NCBI RefSeq assembly: GCF_024400215.1
Contig: NZ_CP053748.1
Span: 5,270,001-5,334,000 of the forward strand
Direction: 5' to 3'
Length of the DNA: 64,000 bases
Origin: Massilia sp. erpn
GTDB taxonomy: Bacteria; Pseudomonadota; Gammaproteobacteria; Burkholderiales; Burkholderiaceae_D
This document shows, one piece after another, positions 25,659 through 35,051 of the stretch (position 1 is its first letter; every line of letters starts with the position of its first letter). A program made the position numbers and the translations under genes. Below the pieces are notes generated by a model. It had not been told where the DNA came from. It did not search any database and saw only the letters and a program-made list of their open reading frames with translations.

Positions 25659-28169
25659 CTAACGTCCATACCAGTAGCGCGCGTGGCTTTTGCGGTACTC
25701 TTCGACTTCCATCCTGTCAGTAAAGCGCAGCGTAATGGCGCCGGATTCGTCGCTGCGCAGGCGGCGGATACCATTGGCGGCGTAGCGCGCGTAGACCTCA
25801 GGCTTGGGATGACGGTAGCGGTTGCGGTAGCCGACCTGGAAAATGGCGATGGAAGGCTGCACCGCCGCCAGAAAGGCTGGCGTGGACGATGTGCCGCTGC
25901 CGTGATGGGGCGCGAGCAGCACATCGGCCCGCAGCTTATCCTCAGCCCTTGGCAGCAGCTCGGTCTCCTGCTCCGCTTCGATATCGCCCGCCAGCAGCAG
26001 CGAGGCGCTCCTGGTGCTCACGCGCAGCACGCAGCTGCGGGCGTTGGTTTTCAGTTTGTCGTCGGCATAACTGGCGGCGGCCGGATGCAGCACTTCAAAA
26101 TGCACGCCATCCCATTGCCAGCTCTGGCCCGCCGCGCAGCGCCTGTGCTGGCGCGCCGCATCCAGCGCCGCATGCCCATCGGGCAGAGAAGACAGCAGCC
26201 AACGGACGCGCACATTCTGCATCACGGTCAGCGCACCGCCAACGTGATCGGTATCGCTGTGGCTGATCACCAGCCCATCCAGCTGACCGATACCGCGCGC
26301 CCGCAAATACGGCACGATGACGCGGTTGCCACCATCGGCATCAGGCGCGTATGCCGGACCGGTATCGTACAGCAGGCGGTGACCCGAAGTTTCCAGCAGT
26401 AGCGCCATGCCCTGCCCCACGTCAAAAGCCGTCACTTGCAATTCACCGTCCTGCGGGTGGACAGGTTCGGCCGCCAGCAAGGGCAGCCAGCTCGCAAGGC
26501 CCAGCCAGCGCGTCGGCCATCCTCTGGGAGCCAGCAGCCACAAAGTTCCCGCCAAGGCCCAGGCAAAGAGCCACCACGGCGGCATTGGCGCGGTCCATAC
26601 CGAGAACTCCAAGCCAGACAGCCAGCGCAGCCCTGCTGCCAGCATGTGTATGGTTTCGTGCGCCGCCAGCAGCAAAGGCCCCGCCAGCGGGTCAGGCAGA
26701 AAGCTGCCCAGCAGCGCCATGGGTGTCACCACCAGGCTCACAAGCGGAATCGCCACCGCGTTCGCCACGGGGCTGATCAGCGACACCTGGGCAAACAGCA
26801 GCATGGTCAGCGGCACCAGTCCCAGTGTCACCGCGTATTGCGTGTTCAGCGCCTCGCGCAGGCCTTGCCCGATACGCTGGCGACGCGTCAGCGGCGTGCC
26901 ACGCCGCTTGCGTCTTTTTGCCGCAGCGGGCGGCAGCATCGCTGCCTCATCGCTGGCCTCGACCTCGTTCTTGTGAAGAGTTGACCGCCCTGCCGAGGCA
27001 TACAGGATGATCGCCACCGCGCCGAAGGAGAGCCAGAACCCAGGCTGCTGCACGGCCCAGGGATCGAGCAGCACGACAATGCCGGCAGCCAGCGCAAGCA
27101 CATGGGAGACCGCCGTCAAGCGGCCGCACCACAGGGCAAGCGCGATCACGGACAACATATACAGCGTGCGTTGTGCCGGCACGCCAAAACCGGCCAGCAG
27201 CACATACAGCAGCCCCGCCAGCCAGCCGGCAATGGCCGCCAGCTTTTGCGCCGGCAGCAGCAAAGGCAACTGGCGCTGCGTGAAGAAGGAATGACGCCAC
27301 AGCCACGATGCCAGCCAGGCGGCCAGTCCCGCGATCATGGTGATATGCAGACCGGAGATTGAAATGAGATGGCTGATTCCCGTGCGGTTGAACACCTGCC
27401 AGTCCGCTTGCGAAATGGAGCGCTGGTCGCCCACCACCAGCGCCACGATCACGCCGGCATAAGGCTTGCCGTTCAGTGTGCGCTGAATCTTGTCACGCAA
27501 AACGGAGCGGATGTATTCAACGCCATTGTGCATGCTGAATACAAAATTGTTCAAGCGCCGGTTGCTGTCATCATCGCGCACATAGCCGGTGGCACGCACG
27601 CCCTGCTCCAGCAGCCATAGTTCGTAATCGAAGCCGTATGGGTTGGCGTTGCCGTGGGGGCGCTGCAGGCGACCTTTGAGGCGCCAGCGCTCACCCGGCC
27701 GCACCTCGCCAACCGAGCCGGAACGCCCCGCATACCAGGACAACACGACACGCGGCGGTATCGTCTCAGCCGGTAGCGCACGATCATTGGCATCCGCCAC
27801 CTGTTCAACAGCCAGGTTGAAGCGCATGCCCCGCTCAAAACGATAAGGCAGGTTATCAATAGTGCCGGTCAGGATAAAGTCGCGTCCCTCGTCAGCCCGC
27901 GCCAGCGTTGGCGCCAGCGCCTGTCCGGCCAGAAACGCGGCCCAGAAGAAACCGGCGATGCCCCCCGAAATCAGCATGGCCGTGATGCGCAAGGCTCTTC
28001 CACCCTTGCCGCCACTTCCCTCATCGGCACCGGAAGCATGCTGCGCATATCGCCATAGCATACAAAGCGCTAAAGCACAGATACAGGCAAAACCCGCAAA
28101 ACGCGGCAACTCCGCTTGCATTTGCAACAGCGCAGCACCAGTAACAAAGCCGATGACCATACTGCGCAT
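25659..28169 (-). CDS. comEC: DNA internalisation-related competence protein ComEC/Rec2
   Basis: 836 residues. An N-terminal OB-like region (about 85-200, LTGTIDNLPYRFERGMRF) is followed by the multi-helix competence channel domain (about 225-560, GISHLISISGLHITMIAG and many hydrophobic segments). The C-terminal metallo-beta-lactamase-like domain has TAFDVGQGMALLLET, LLYDTGP, SHSDTDHVGGALTV and LLAPHHGSG. ComEC forms the inner-membrane channel for transforming DNA, and the nuclease-like domain may degrade one strand. Normal length. Presence suggests natural-competence potential. Confidence 0.93.
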   Translation of the reverse strand: MRSMVIGFVTGAALLQMQAELPRFAGFACICALALCMLWRYAQHASGADEGSGGKGGRALRITAMLISGGIAGFFWAAFLAGQALAPTLARADEGRDFILTGTIDNLPYRFERGMRFNLAVEQVADANDRALPAETIPPRVVLSWYAGRSGSVGEVRPGERWRLKGRLQRPHGNANPYGFDYELWLLEQGVRATGYVRDDDSNRRLNNFVFSMHNGVEYIRSVLRDKIQRTLNGKPYAGVIVALVVGDQRSISQADWQVFNRTGISHLISISGLHITMIAGLAAWLASWLWRHSFFTQRQLPLLLPAQKLAAIAGWLAGLLYVLLAGFGVPAQRTLYMLSVIALALWCGRLTAVSHVLALAAGIVVLLDPWAVQQPGFWLSFGAVAIILYASAGRSTLHKNEVEASDEAAMLPPAAAKRRKRRGTPLTRRQRIGQGLREALNTQYAVTLGLVPLTMLLFAQVSLISPVANAVAIPLVSLVVTPMALLGSFLPDPLAGPLLLAAHETIHMLAAGLRWLSGLEFSVWTAPMPPWWLFAWALAGTLWLLAPRGWPTRWLGLASWLPLLAAEPVHPQDGELQVTAFDVGQGMALLLETSGHRLLYDTGPAYAPDADGGNRVIVPYLRARGIGQLDGLVISHSDTDHVGGALTVMQNVRVRWLLSSLPDGHAALDAARQHRRCAAGQSWQWDGVHFEVLHPAAASYADDKLKTNARSCVLRVSTRSASLLLAGDIEAEQETELLPRAEDKLRADVLLAPHHGSGTSSTPAFLAAVQPSIAIFQVGYRNRYRHPKPEVYARYAANGIRRLRSDESGAITLRFTDRMEVEEYRKSHARYWYGR

Positions 28170-28403
28170 CGCGTCCTCGCCCTTAGTATTTCCTTTTAAC
28201 CCTCACGGTGTCCGGGCCTGATCGAAACTTTGCAGCCGACGGCATGCCTAGTCTTCACGGCATTCTTACACAAGGAGGAGTGCCTGGCCGTTCACCAGCA
28301 AAGTGGCTTCAAGCTCTCAAAATGCTAGCGTCTGCGGCTGGCAACAATAATGCAGGAAAGCCGTCATTACAAAACTGTGAATCCAGGAAATGCATTATTA
28401 TCA

Positions 28404-28419
28404 TTTGATAATTATCAAA
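28404..28419. promoter_or_regulatory. 16-base perfect palindrome, possible operator
   Basis: TTTGATAATTATCAAA lies 31 bases before the lipoprotein ATG, within AT-rich sequence containing ATTATC/GATAAT half-sites that resemble Fur-box hexamers. The rest of the 28170-28449 gap between divergent comEC and this gene shows no gene. Palindrome is directly seen; the regulator is a guess. Confidence 0.45.
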
Positions 28420-28449
28420 ACAATACCAAATAACACTGGGGAGAATGTT

Positions 28450-29817
28450 ATGCCATTGACGCTACGCCGCCGCATTGCCGCAAGAACTCGCCCAACGCCA
28501 ATCCTTGCTGGACTCCTCCCCATATCACTGATCGCAGCAATGGTCAGCGGCTGCAGCGTGATGCCAAATCAAGTTGCCGGTCCCGTCATCAAGCCAGCGG
28601 GAACCGCTGAGCGAAAGGCTGGTCTTAAAGCGCAATACCTCCTGAATGGCAAGTCGGTCATCTACGACCAGGCCTTTGATGAATCGCCGGCGATTATGCC
28701 GGTCGAAACCAATATCTATGGGGTTCAGAGTCAGGCCATGGCGATGAAAGGAGCTTATCTCGATCGCCAAAAATACCTGCTGGGCGAAATCGACGTGGTC
28801 AGTAATGTCCAGTTTGCAGGCATCCTGGTATCGGCAATCGGTGTCGCCACCAAAAGCAATGCCACGCGCAACGCAGGAGCCGGCGCTGCGGGCCTATCAA
28901 GTCTTTGGGGCAGCCACTATAGCCTCACTGTTCAAGCTGCAAATTACGGCTTGGCTGCGGAAGCAATGGACTGCCTTTCCACTGAAATCTCGTCAATCGC
29001 CCCCTCGTTCTGGCGCTTAGCCTATACGGATGAAGGCGTATTCATATCAACTCGCGCAGACTTCGTGCTGCCAGGAGCGAGCGAGGCAGACACCAATAAA
29101 GCGTATGACGCGCTCTCGGGCATGTATGCCAGCCTTCATAGTTCAATTGGGAAAATTGATCTCAAACTGCGTTCGCTGCAAAGCAAGCTTGTGATTCCCA
29201 CGGTATCCGTGGCCGACATTCAGGATGCGGTTTCAGGACAGAGCGCCGCCAAGAAAGGAGCTGATGCCGCCGATGGCAAATCGCTGGGGGAGCATGCGAG
29301 AAAACTGGCAAACTCGGCGCAAAAGCAGGCCAACCAGGCCGCTCAGAATGTCGCTGATGCGTCGAAGAAATTAAACGCCGCAAAGCAGGTCGCAAACGAC
29401 GCCAATGTTAAATTTTTGAAAGCGCAATCGGATGCCATCGCAATCAATCAGGAAAGCGTAGACGCCCAAGCCGCCCTGACAAGGTTCGACACCATGCAAA
29501 AACTCGCAGTTGACTCGGCTCCGGCGACGCCTCCGGATCAACGGAAAAAGCTGCGTCAAACACAGTTGGACGTGAACGCGAAGCAGGCAGAATTCCTTGT
29601 CCGGAAAGAGGCGGCGGCGCTTTCGAAAGAGGAAGCTGAACATGCAGTCAGCCAATTAGAGCTGGACCTTAAAAATCTGCAGGACGCGGCGGCAGCGACC
29701 AAGAAGGAAGCAGAGGACAAAAACGCGCTTGCCGATCTATTGAAGCTGGGCGTCGTTGGCAGAGCATCTCAAGTGCCCGCAAACGTTCATGCCTGCGTTG
29801 TCGCCATGGGTAAATAG
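28450..29817 (+). CDS. Lipoprotein with long C-terminal coiled coil, unknown function
   Basis: 455 residues from MPLTLRRRIAARTRPTPILA, with GGGGAG before the ATG. The signal peptide ends in a lipobox (ISLIAAMVSGC). The region about 30-220 is of mixed composition with a small hydrophobic patch (FAGILVSAIGVATKS). From about 270 to 445 it is a long Ala/Lys/Gln/Asp-rich heptad-like helix, predicted coiled coil (LANSAQKQANQAAQNVADA, DASKKLNAAKQVANDANVKF). No family recognised. Composition is less GC-rich than its neighbours, with an AT-rich upstream region, suggesting acquisition. Convergent with tatD, 18 bases away. Confidence 0.7.
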   Translation: MPLTLRRRIAARTRPTPILAGLLPISLIAAMVSGCSVMPNQVAGPVIKPAGTAERKAGLKAQYLLNGKSVIYDQAFDESPAIMPVETNIYGVQSQAMAMKGAYLDRQKYLLGEIDVVSNVQFAGILVSAIGVATKSNATRNAGAGAAGLSSLWGSHYSLTVQAANYGLAAEAMDCLSTEISSIAPSFWRLAYTDEGVFISTRADFVLPGASEADTNKAYDALSGMYASLHSSIGKIDLKLRSLQSKLVIPTVSVADIQDAVSGQSAAKKGADAADGKSLGEHARKLANSAQKQANQAAQNVADASKKLNAAKQVANDANVKFLKAQSDAIAINQESVDAQAALTRFDTMQKLAVDSAPATPPDQRKKLRQTQLDVNAKQAEFLVRKEAAALSKEEAEHAVSQLELDLKNLQDAAAATKKEAEDKNALADLLKLGVVGRASQVPANVHACVVAMGK

Positions 29818-29835
29818 CTGTTTAGTAGCAGCGGT

Positions 29836-30639
29836 TTAGCTGGGCATACATGCGGTCATGCGTGGCAGCACGGCCGTAGCATTGGCCGTGGTGGTGTCAG
29901 CCACTTCCGCAAGACCGATGCCACGCAGCTCGGCCAGCACTGCCGCGATGCGCGGAATCTGGTCAGGGGTATTGCGTCCGGGATGAACCCAGGCCGGCGA
30001 GATATCAGGGGCATCAGTTTCGAGCACGATGGACGATAGTGGCAGTTCCGCCGCCAGGCGGCGAATCTGCAAGGCGCGCGTGAAGGTCATGGCGCCGCCG
30101 AAACCCAGCTTGAAACCAACACCGATAAAACCCTGCGCCTGCTGGAAGCTGCCGTTGAAGGCGTGGGCAATGCCGCCTGCCGGCGGAATCTGGCGCACAT
30201 GCTTGAGTACCTGGTCCTGCGATTTGCGCACATGGCAAAGCACGGGCAGGCTGAAATCGCGGGCCATCTTCAGCTGCTCGCGCAGGAAATGGATCTGTTT
30301 CTCGCGCATCTGCGGTTCGCACAGCATGGGGATGAAGAAATCCAGGCCAATCTCGCCGATCGCCACAAAACGCGGATCGGCCATGGCCTGTTCCACCTGC
30401 CGGCGCATGAAGGCCAGGTCGTCCTCGCTGGCCTGCGGCACGTAGATGGGATGGATGCCCAGCGCATAGCAGGCATTCGGCGCCGTATCGGCCAACTGTT
30501 TGACGATGGAGAAATTCGCCTTCTCCACCGCCGGAATCACGATCATGCCGACGCCCTGCGCGGCTGCCTGCGCGGCCACGGCCAGCGACTCGGCGCCGAA
30601 TTCGTGCGCATCCAGATGGCAGTGGGTATCGATCCACAT
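29836..30639 (-). CDS. TatD-family metal-dependent hydrolase
   Basis: 267 residues, the usual TatD length. Begins MWIDTHCHLDAHEFG (metal-binding HxHxD), with YALGIHPIYVP, GEIGLDFFIP (bridging Glu), LPVLCHVRKSQDQVL, GIAHAFNGSFQQA and VLETDAPDISP (Asp). TatD proteins are metal-dependent 3'-5' DNases or deacylases. Second signature differs slightly from E. coli TatD, so the YcfH/YjjV-type branch is possible. It is last in the lol gene cluster, 9 bases after lolD. Confidence 0.88.
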   Translation of the reverse strand: MWIDTHCHLDAHEFGAESLAVAAQAAAQGVGMIVIPAVEKANFSIVKQLADTAPNACYALGIHPIYVPQASEDDLAFMRRQVEQAMADPRFVAIGEIGLDFFIPMLCEPQMREKQIHFLREQLKMARDFSLPVLCHVRKSQDQVLKHVRQIPPAGGIAHAFNGSFQQAQGFIGVGFKLGFGGAMTFTRALQIRRLAAELPLSSIVLETDAPDISPAWVHPGRNTPDQIPRIAAVLAELRGIGLAEVADTTTANATAVLPRMTACMPS

Positions 30640-30648
30640 GGCATTCTC

Positions 30649-31339
<691 letters not shown>

Positions 31340-31347
<8 letters not shown>

Positions 31348-32608
31348 AGCGCAGCGCCTCCGCAGGTTTGACCCGTGCTGCCCACCAGCTCGGGTAGATG
31401 GTTGCCAGGAAGGCCAGCGCAACCGACACCACGCCAATCACTGCGACGTCCGGCCAATGCATGTCCGAAGGCACGGTGCTGATGTAGTAAATATCGCTCG
31501 ACAAGAACTGCACTCCCAATAATTTTTCAATAAACGGCACGATAACATCAATATTCGTGGCAATCAGCACGCCACCCGATACGCCGAGCAGCGCACCCAG
31601 CACGCCCACCAGCGCGCCCTGAATCACGAAAATCTTCATGATCGAGCGCGGCGAAGCGCCCAGCGTGCGCAGGATGGCGATATCGGCCTGCTTGTCGGTC
31701 ACGGTCATCACCAGGGTCGACACCAGATTGAAGGCGGCCACCGCCACCACCAGCGTCAACACCACGAACATCATGCGCTTTTCGATCTGCACAGCGCCAA
31801 ACCAGGTGGCGTTCAGCTGCGACCAGTCGCGCACCGTCAGGCTGGGCGGCAGCATGCGCTGTAATTCCTGCGCCACTTCCGGCGCGCGGTGCATATCGGC
31901 CAGGCGCAGGCGCAGCCCGGCTGGAGCATCGATGCGCAGCATTCTCTGCGCATCCTCGATATGGATGAAGGCCAGCGTCGCATCGAATTCAGGGTGGCCG
32001 GCACGGAACAGCGCCGCCACCGTGAAGGAACGCATGCGCGGCACCAATCCGGCCGGCGTGACTGTTCCCTTGGCCAGCGCCATCGTCACCTTGTCGCCCA
32101 CCGTCACATGCAGGGCGCGCGCCAGATCGACACCCAGCACGATATTGAACTCGCCGGGACGCAGGGAATTGAAGCTGCCCAGCTTTACCTGGCCCGCCAG
32201 ATCGGAGACATTCGGTTCCTGCTCCGGCAGCACGCCGCGCACCACGGCGGGACGCAGCTCGGAGCCGCCGTGCAGCAGCATGGCCTGGGTCTGCACGAAA
32301 GGCGCGTAACCCTTCACTTCGGGATGCTTGCTCAGCGTCCTGGCCTGTTCCTGCCAGTCCGGCATGCTGCCATCCTTGCTGAATACCTCGACATGGGCCA
32401 GCACCGACAGCATATGGTCGGTCACGTCCTTGCGGAAGCCGTTCATCACCGACAGGATGATGATCAGCGCCGCCACGCCAAGCGCGATGCCACTCATCGA
32501 AATCAGCGAGATGAACGAAATGAAGCTATTGCGGCTGCTGCGTTTTCCGGCGCGCGTGTAGCGCAGGCCGACCAGCCATTCATAGGGAAGATTGCGGATC
32601 ATGGTCAT
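31340..32608 (-). CDS. Lipoprotein-releasing ABC transporter permease, LolC/E-type, copy 2
   Basis: 422 residues. MacB-type permease architecture: N-terminal TM helix ([20 protein letters not shown]), a large periplasmic domain (about 50-270) and three C-terminal TM helices ([61 protein letters not shown]). LolC/E pull lipoproteins out of the inner membrane with LolD. Very similar along its whole length to the adjacent permease at 32624-33892 (for example [10 protein letters not shown] and [18 protein letters not shown] in both). E. coli has lolC-lolD-lolE; here the two permeases are tandem, then lolD. Confidence 0.87.
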
Positions 32609-32623
32609 GGGCTTATGCCTCTT

Positions 32624-33892
32624 TTATTCGTAGCGCAGCGCATCAGCCGGCTTGACGCGGGCTGCGGCCCAGCTGGGATACAGCGTGGCGACCAGGGACA
32701 GCGCAACAGCCGTCACGCCGATCACCGCCACATCGGACCAGCTCAGTTCCGAAGGCACGGCGCTGATGAAATAGATTTCCTTGGACAGGAACTTGAAGCC
32801 CAGCGCCTGCTCGATCAGCGGCACGATCACGTCCACGTTCGCGGCCAGCAGCACGCCGCCCACCACGCCGAAGAAGGTTCCCAGCACGCCCACCATGGAA
32901 CCCTGCACCACGAAGATTTTCATGATGGCACGCGGCGAAGCGCCCAGGGTGCGCAGGATGGCGATATCGGCCTGCTTGTCCGTCACCGTCATCACCAGCG
33001 TGGCCACCAAATTGAAGGCCGCCACCGCCACGATCAAGGTCAAAATGATGAACATCATCTGCTTTTGCATGCGCACGGCGGCAAACCAGGTCGCGTTTAC
33101 CTTGGTCCAATCGCGCACCATGAAGTCGCCGTTCAAAGTCTGGCGCAACTCAAAGGCCACTTGCGGCGCGCGCTGCAAGTCGGCCAGGCGCATGCGCAGG
33201 GCCATGGGGCCGGGCGTTTGCAGCAGCTGCTGGCCGTCTTCCAGGCTGATGAAAGCCAGGCCGGAATCGAATTCATTATGGCCGGCCTCAAATACGCCGG
33301 CCACGGTAAAGCTGCGCATGGCGGGCGCCGCGCCGGACGAAGCCATCGCGCCTTGGGCCAGCGCCATGCCGACCTTGTCGCCGATTTTCACCTCCAGCGC
33401 TTTCGCCAGTTCCACACCCAGCACGATATTGAAGGAGCCGGGCTTGAGTTCATTGAAACTGCCCTGCTTTACCTGGCGCGTCACCTCGGACACGGTGCCT
33501 TCCAGTTCAGGCAGCACACCGCGCACGATGGCCGGGCGCAGGTTGTCGCCGCCATGCACCAGCATGGCCTGCAGTTCGACGAAGGGCGCGGCGCCGCGCA
33601 CCTCGGGATGTTGTTTGGCCTGGCGCGCCACGGCTTGCCAGTCCGGCATGGCGCCGCGCATATCGTAGGCTTCCACATGGCCCAGCACCGACACCATGCG
33701 TTCCGTGACCACTTTCTGAAAGCCGTTGTACACCGACAGCACGACGATCAGCGCGGCCACGCCCAGGCCGATTCCGCTCATCGAGATCAGCGAAATGAAA
33801 GAGATGAAGCTATTGCGTCCGCTGCGTTTTCCGGCGCGTGTATAGCGCAGGCCGACCAGCCATTCGAAAGGCAGATTGTTAAAGATACTCAT
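32624..33892 (-). CDS. Lipoprotein-releasing ABC transporter permease, LolC/E-type, copy 1
   Basis: 422 residues, identical in length to its tandem partner and colinear with it. N-terminal TM helix [20 protein letters not shown], periplasmic domain, then [40 protein letters not shown] and VAVIGVTAVALSLVATLYPS. First gene of the lolC-lolC'-lolD-tatD operon, 15 bases before copy 2. The similarity suggests duplication within the lineage rather than an ancient LolC/LolE split. Which copy is LolC or LolE cannot be stated from sequence. Confidence 0.87.
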   Translation of the reverse strand: MSIFNNLPFEWLVGLRYTRAGKRSGRNSFISFISLISMSGIGLGVAALIVVLSVYNGFQKVVTERMVSVLGHVEAYDMRGAMPDWQAVARQAKQHPEVRGAAPFVELQAMLVHGGDNLRPAIVRGVLPELEGTVSEVTRQVKQGSFNELKPGSFNIVLGVELAKALEVKIGDKVGMALAQGAMASSGAAPAMRSFTVAGVFEAGHNEFDSGLAFISLEDGQQLLQTPGPMALRMRLADLQRAPQVAFELRQTLNGDFMVRDWTKVNATWFAAVRMQKQMMFIILTLIVAVAAFNLVATLVMTVTDKQADIAILRTLGASPRAIMKIFVVQGSMVGVLGTFFGVVGGVLLAANVDVIVPLIEQALGFKFLSKEIYFISAVPSELSWSDVAVIGVTAVALSLVATLYPSWAAARVKPADALRYE

Positions 33893-34019
33893 GAATCAGA
33901 GCCAGCTGAAGACGCGAAAGCCCGCAGTGTGCCATATAAATGTCTGCTCATGGCTTAAAGTATAAAGTTTCACTCGAGAAACCCTGACAAAAGCGGTTTT
34001 CCGGCCCGGTGCTATCCAC

Positions 34020-34025
34020 TACAAT
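34020..34025 (+). promoter_or_regulatory. Possible -10 hexamer for the COG4255/recJ operon
   Basis: TACAAT ends six bases before the ATG at 34032, so transcription would begin at or near the start codon, giving a leaderless or nearly leaderless mRNA. The -35 region (TTTTCC, 17 bases upstream) is poor. Confidence 0.25.
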
Positions 34026-34031
34026 GGCGGG

Positions 34032-35051
34032 ATGGCTTCTACCACCGTCGTACTTCCCTTCGCGCTTCCTCCCCCGGAACTGGCAGCTGATCTCACCCGC
34101 GTCCTGCAGGCGCCCGCGCTGGCCGCCCTGATTTCGCGCCACAGCTTGCGTAAATTACACGCTTTCGACCCGGCCGACCGTGTGCTGCCGCACGAAAGCT
34201 GGCTGGCGCGCACGCTCGGCTCGGGCCAGGGCGCGGCACCGCTGGCCGCTGCCGCGCTGCGCGGTTTCGGTCTGGAGCAAAGCGAAGGTTATTGGTTCAT
34301 CGTCCACCCGATTCATATCCAGCTGGCGCGCAACCACCTGCTGATGGCAGATCCGCGCCAGTTGCGCCTGGACGAAACCGATTCGCGCGCCCTGTTCGAC
34401 GCGGCCCGTCCGTATTTCGAGGAAGTGGGCAAGACCCTGCTGTATGGTGACGCCGAAACCTGGTTCATGCGCGCTGACGAATGGAGCGCTCTGCGCACCG
34501 CCTCGCCGGATGCCGCCGCTGGCGTCAACCTGAGCGACTGGATGCCGGAAGGGCCGAACACCCTGGCCTTCCGCAAGCTGCAAAATGAAATCCAGATGCT
34601 GTGGCATGAGCATCCGGTCAACCAGGGCCGCGAGGCGCGCCGCCTGCCGCCCGTGAATTCCTTCTGGATGTGGGGCGGCGCCGCTGCTCCCGCGCCGCAA
34701 GCGCCGCTGAAACTGGCAAGCTGCGAATGTCCGACATGGCTGGCCGCGCTGGCGCCGGCCGATGCGCGCACCGCCTCCGCCTCCGCCCTGCTGGCCGCAC
34801 CCGGCAGCGTAACGGTCCTGGGCCAGCTGATCGCGCCCGGACTGGGCGGCGACTGGTCCACCTGGCTGCTGGAGATGCAGCGCCTGGAGCAGGAGTGGTT
34901 CGCGCCGCTGCTGGCCGGCGTCAAGGATGGCCGCATCGGCAATCTGACCCTGATCCTCGGCCAGCGAGACCGCTGGCTGAAAATCCGTACCAATAAAATG
35001 GCGCAGCACAAATTCTGGTGCACGCCCAAGCTGAAGAATCTGCACACATGA
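34032..35051 (+). CDS. COG4255/RpfE-type protein (phosphoglycerate-mutase-like)
   Basis: 339 residues from MASTTVVLPFALPPPELAAD. The pattern GYWFIVHPIHIQLARNHLLM, LYGDAETWFM, LNEIQMLWHEHPVN-like and PPVNSFWMWGG is that of the COG4255 family, often annotated as RpfE-like regulator or cofactor-independent phosphoglycerate mutase and usually found directly before recJ in betaproteobacteria and Xanthomonas. No enzymatic role is proved. The stop overlaps the recJ start (ATGA, 35048-35051). Confidence 0.78.
   Translation: MASTTVVLPFALPPPELAADLTRVLQAPALAALISRHSLRKLHAFDPADRVLPHESWLARTLGSGQGAAPLAAAALRGFGLEQSEGYWFIVHPIHIQLARNHLLMADPRQLRLDETDSRALFDAARPYFEEVGKTLLYGDAETWFMRADEWSALRTASPDAAAGVNLSDWMPEGPNTLAFRKLQNEIQMLWHEHPVNQGREARRLPPVNSFWMWGGAAAPAPQAPLKLASCECPTWLAALAPADARTASASALLAAPGSVTVLGQLIAPGLGGDWSTWLLEMQRLEQEWFAPLLAGVKDGRIGNLTLILGQRDRWLKIRTNKMAQHKFWCTPKLKNLHT

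Noticed and set aside
31889..33958. 689-codon open frame antisense to both Lol permeases
   Set aside because: Same GC artefact; periodicity simply mirrors the duplicated permease genes.
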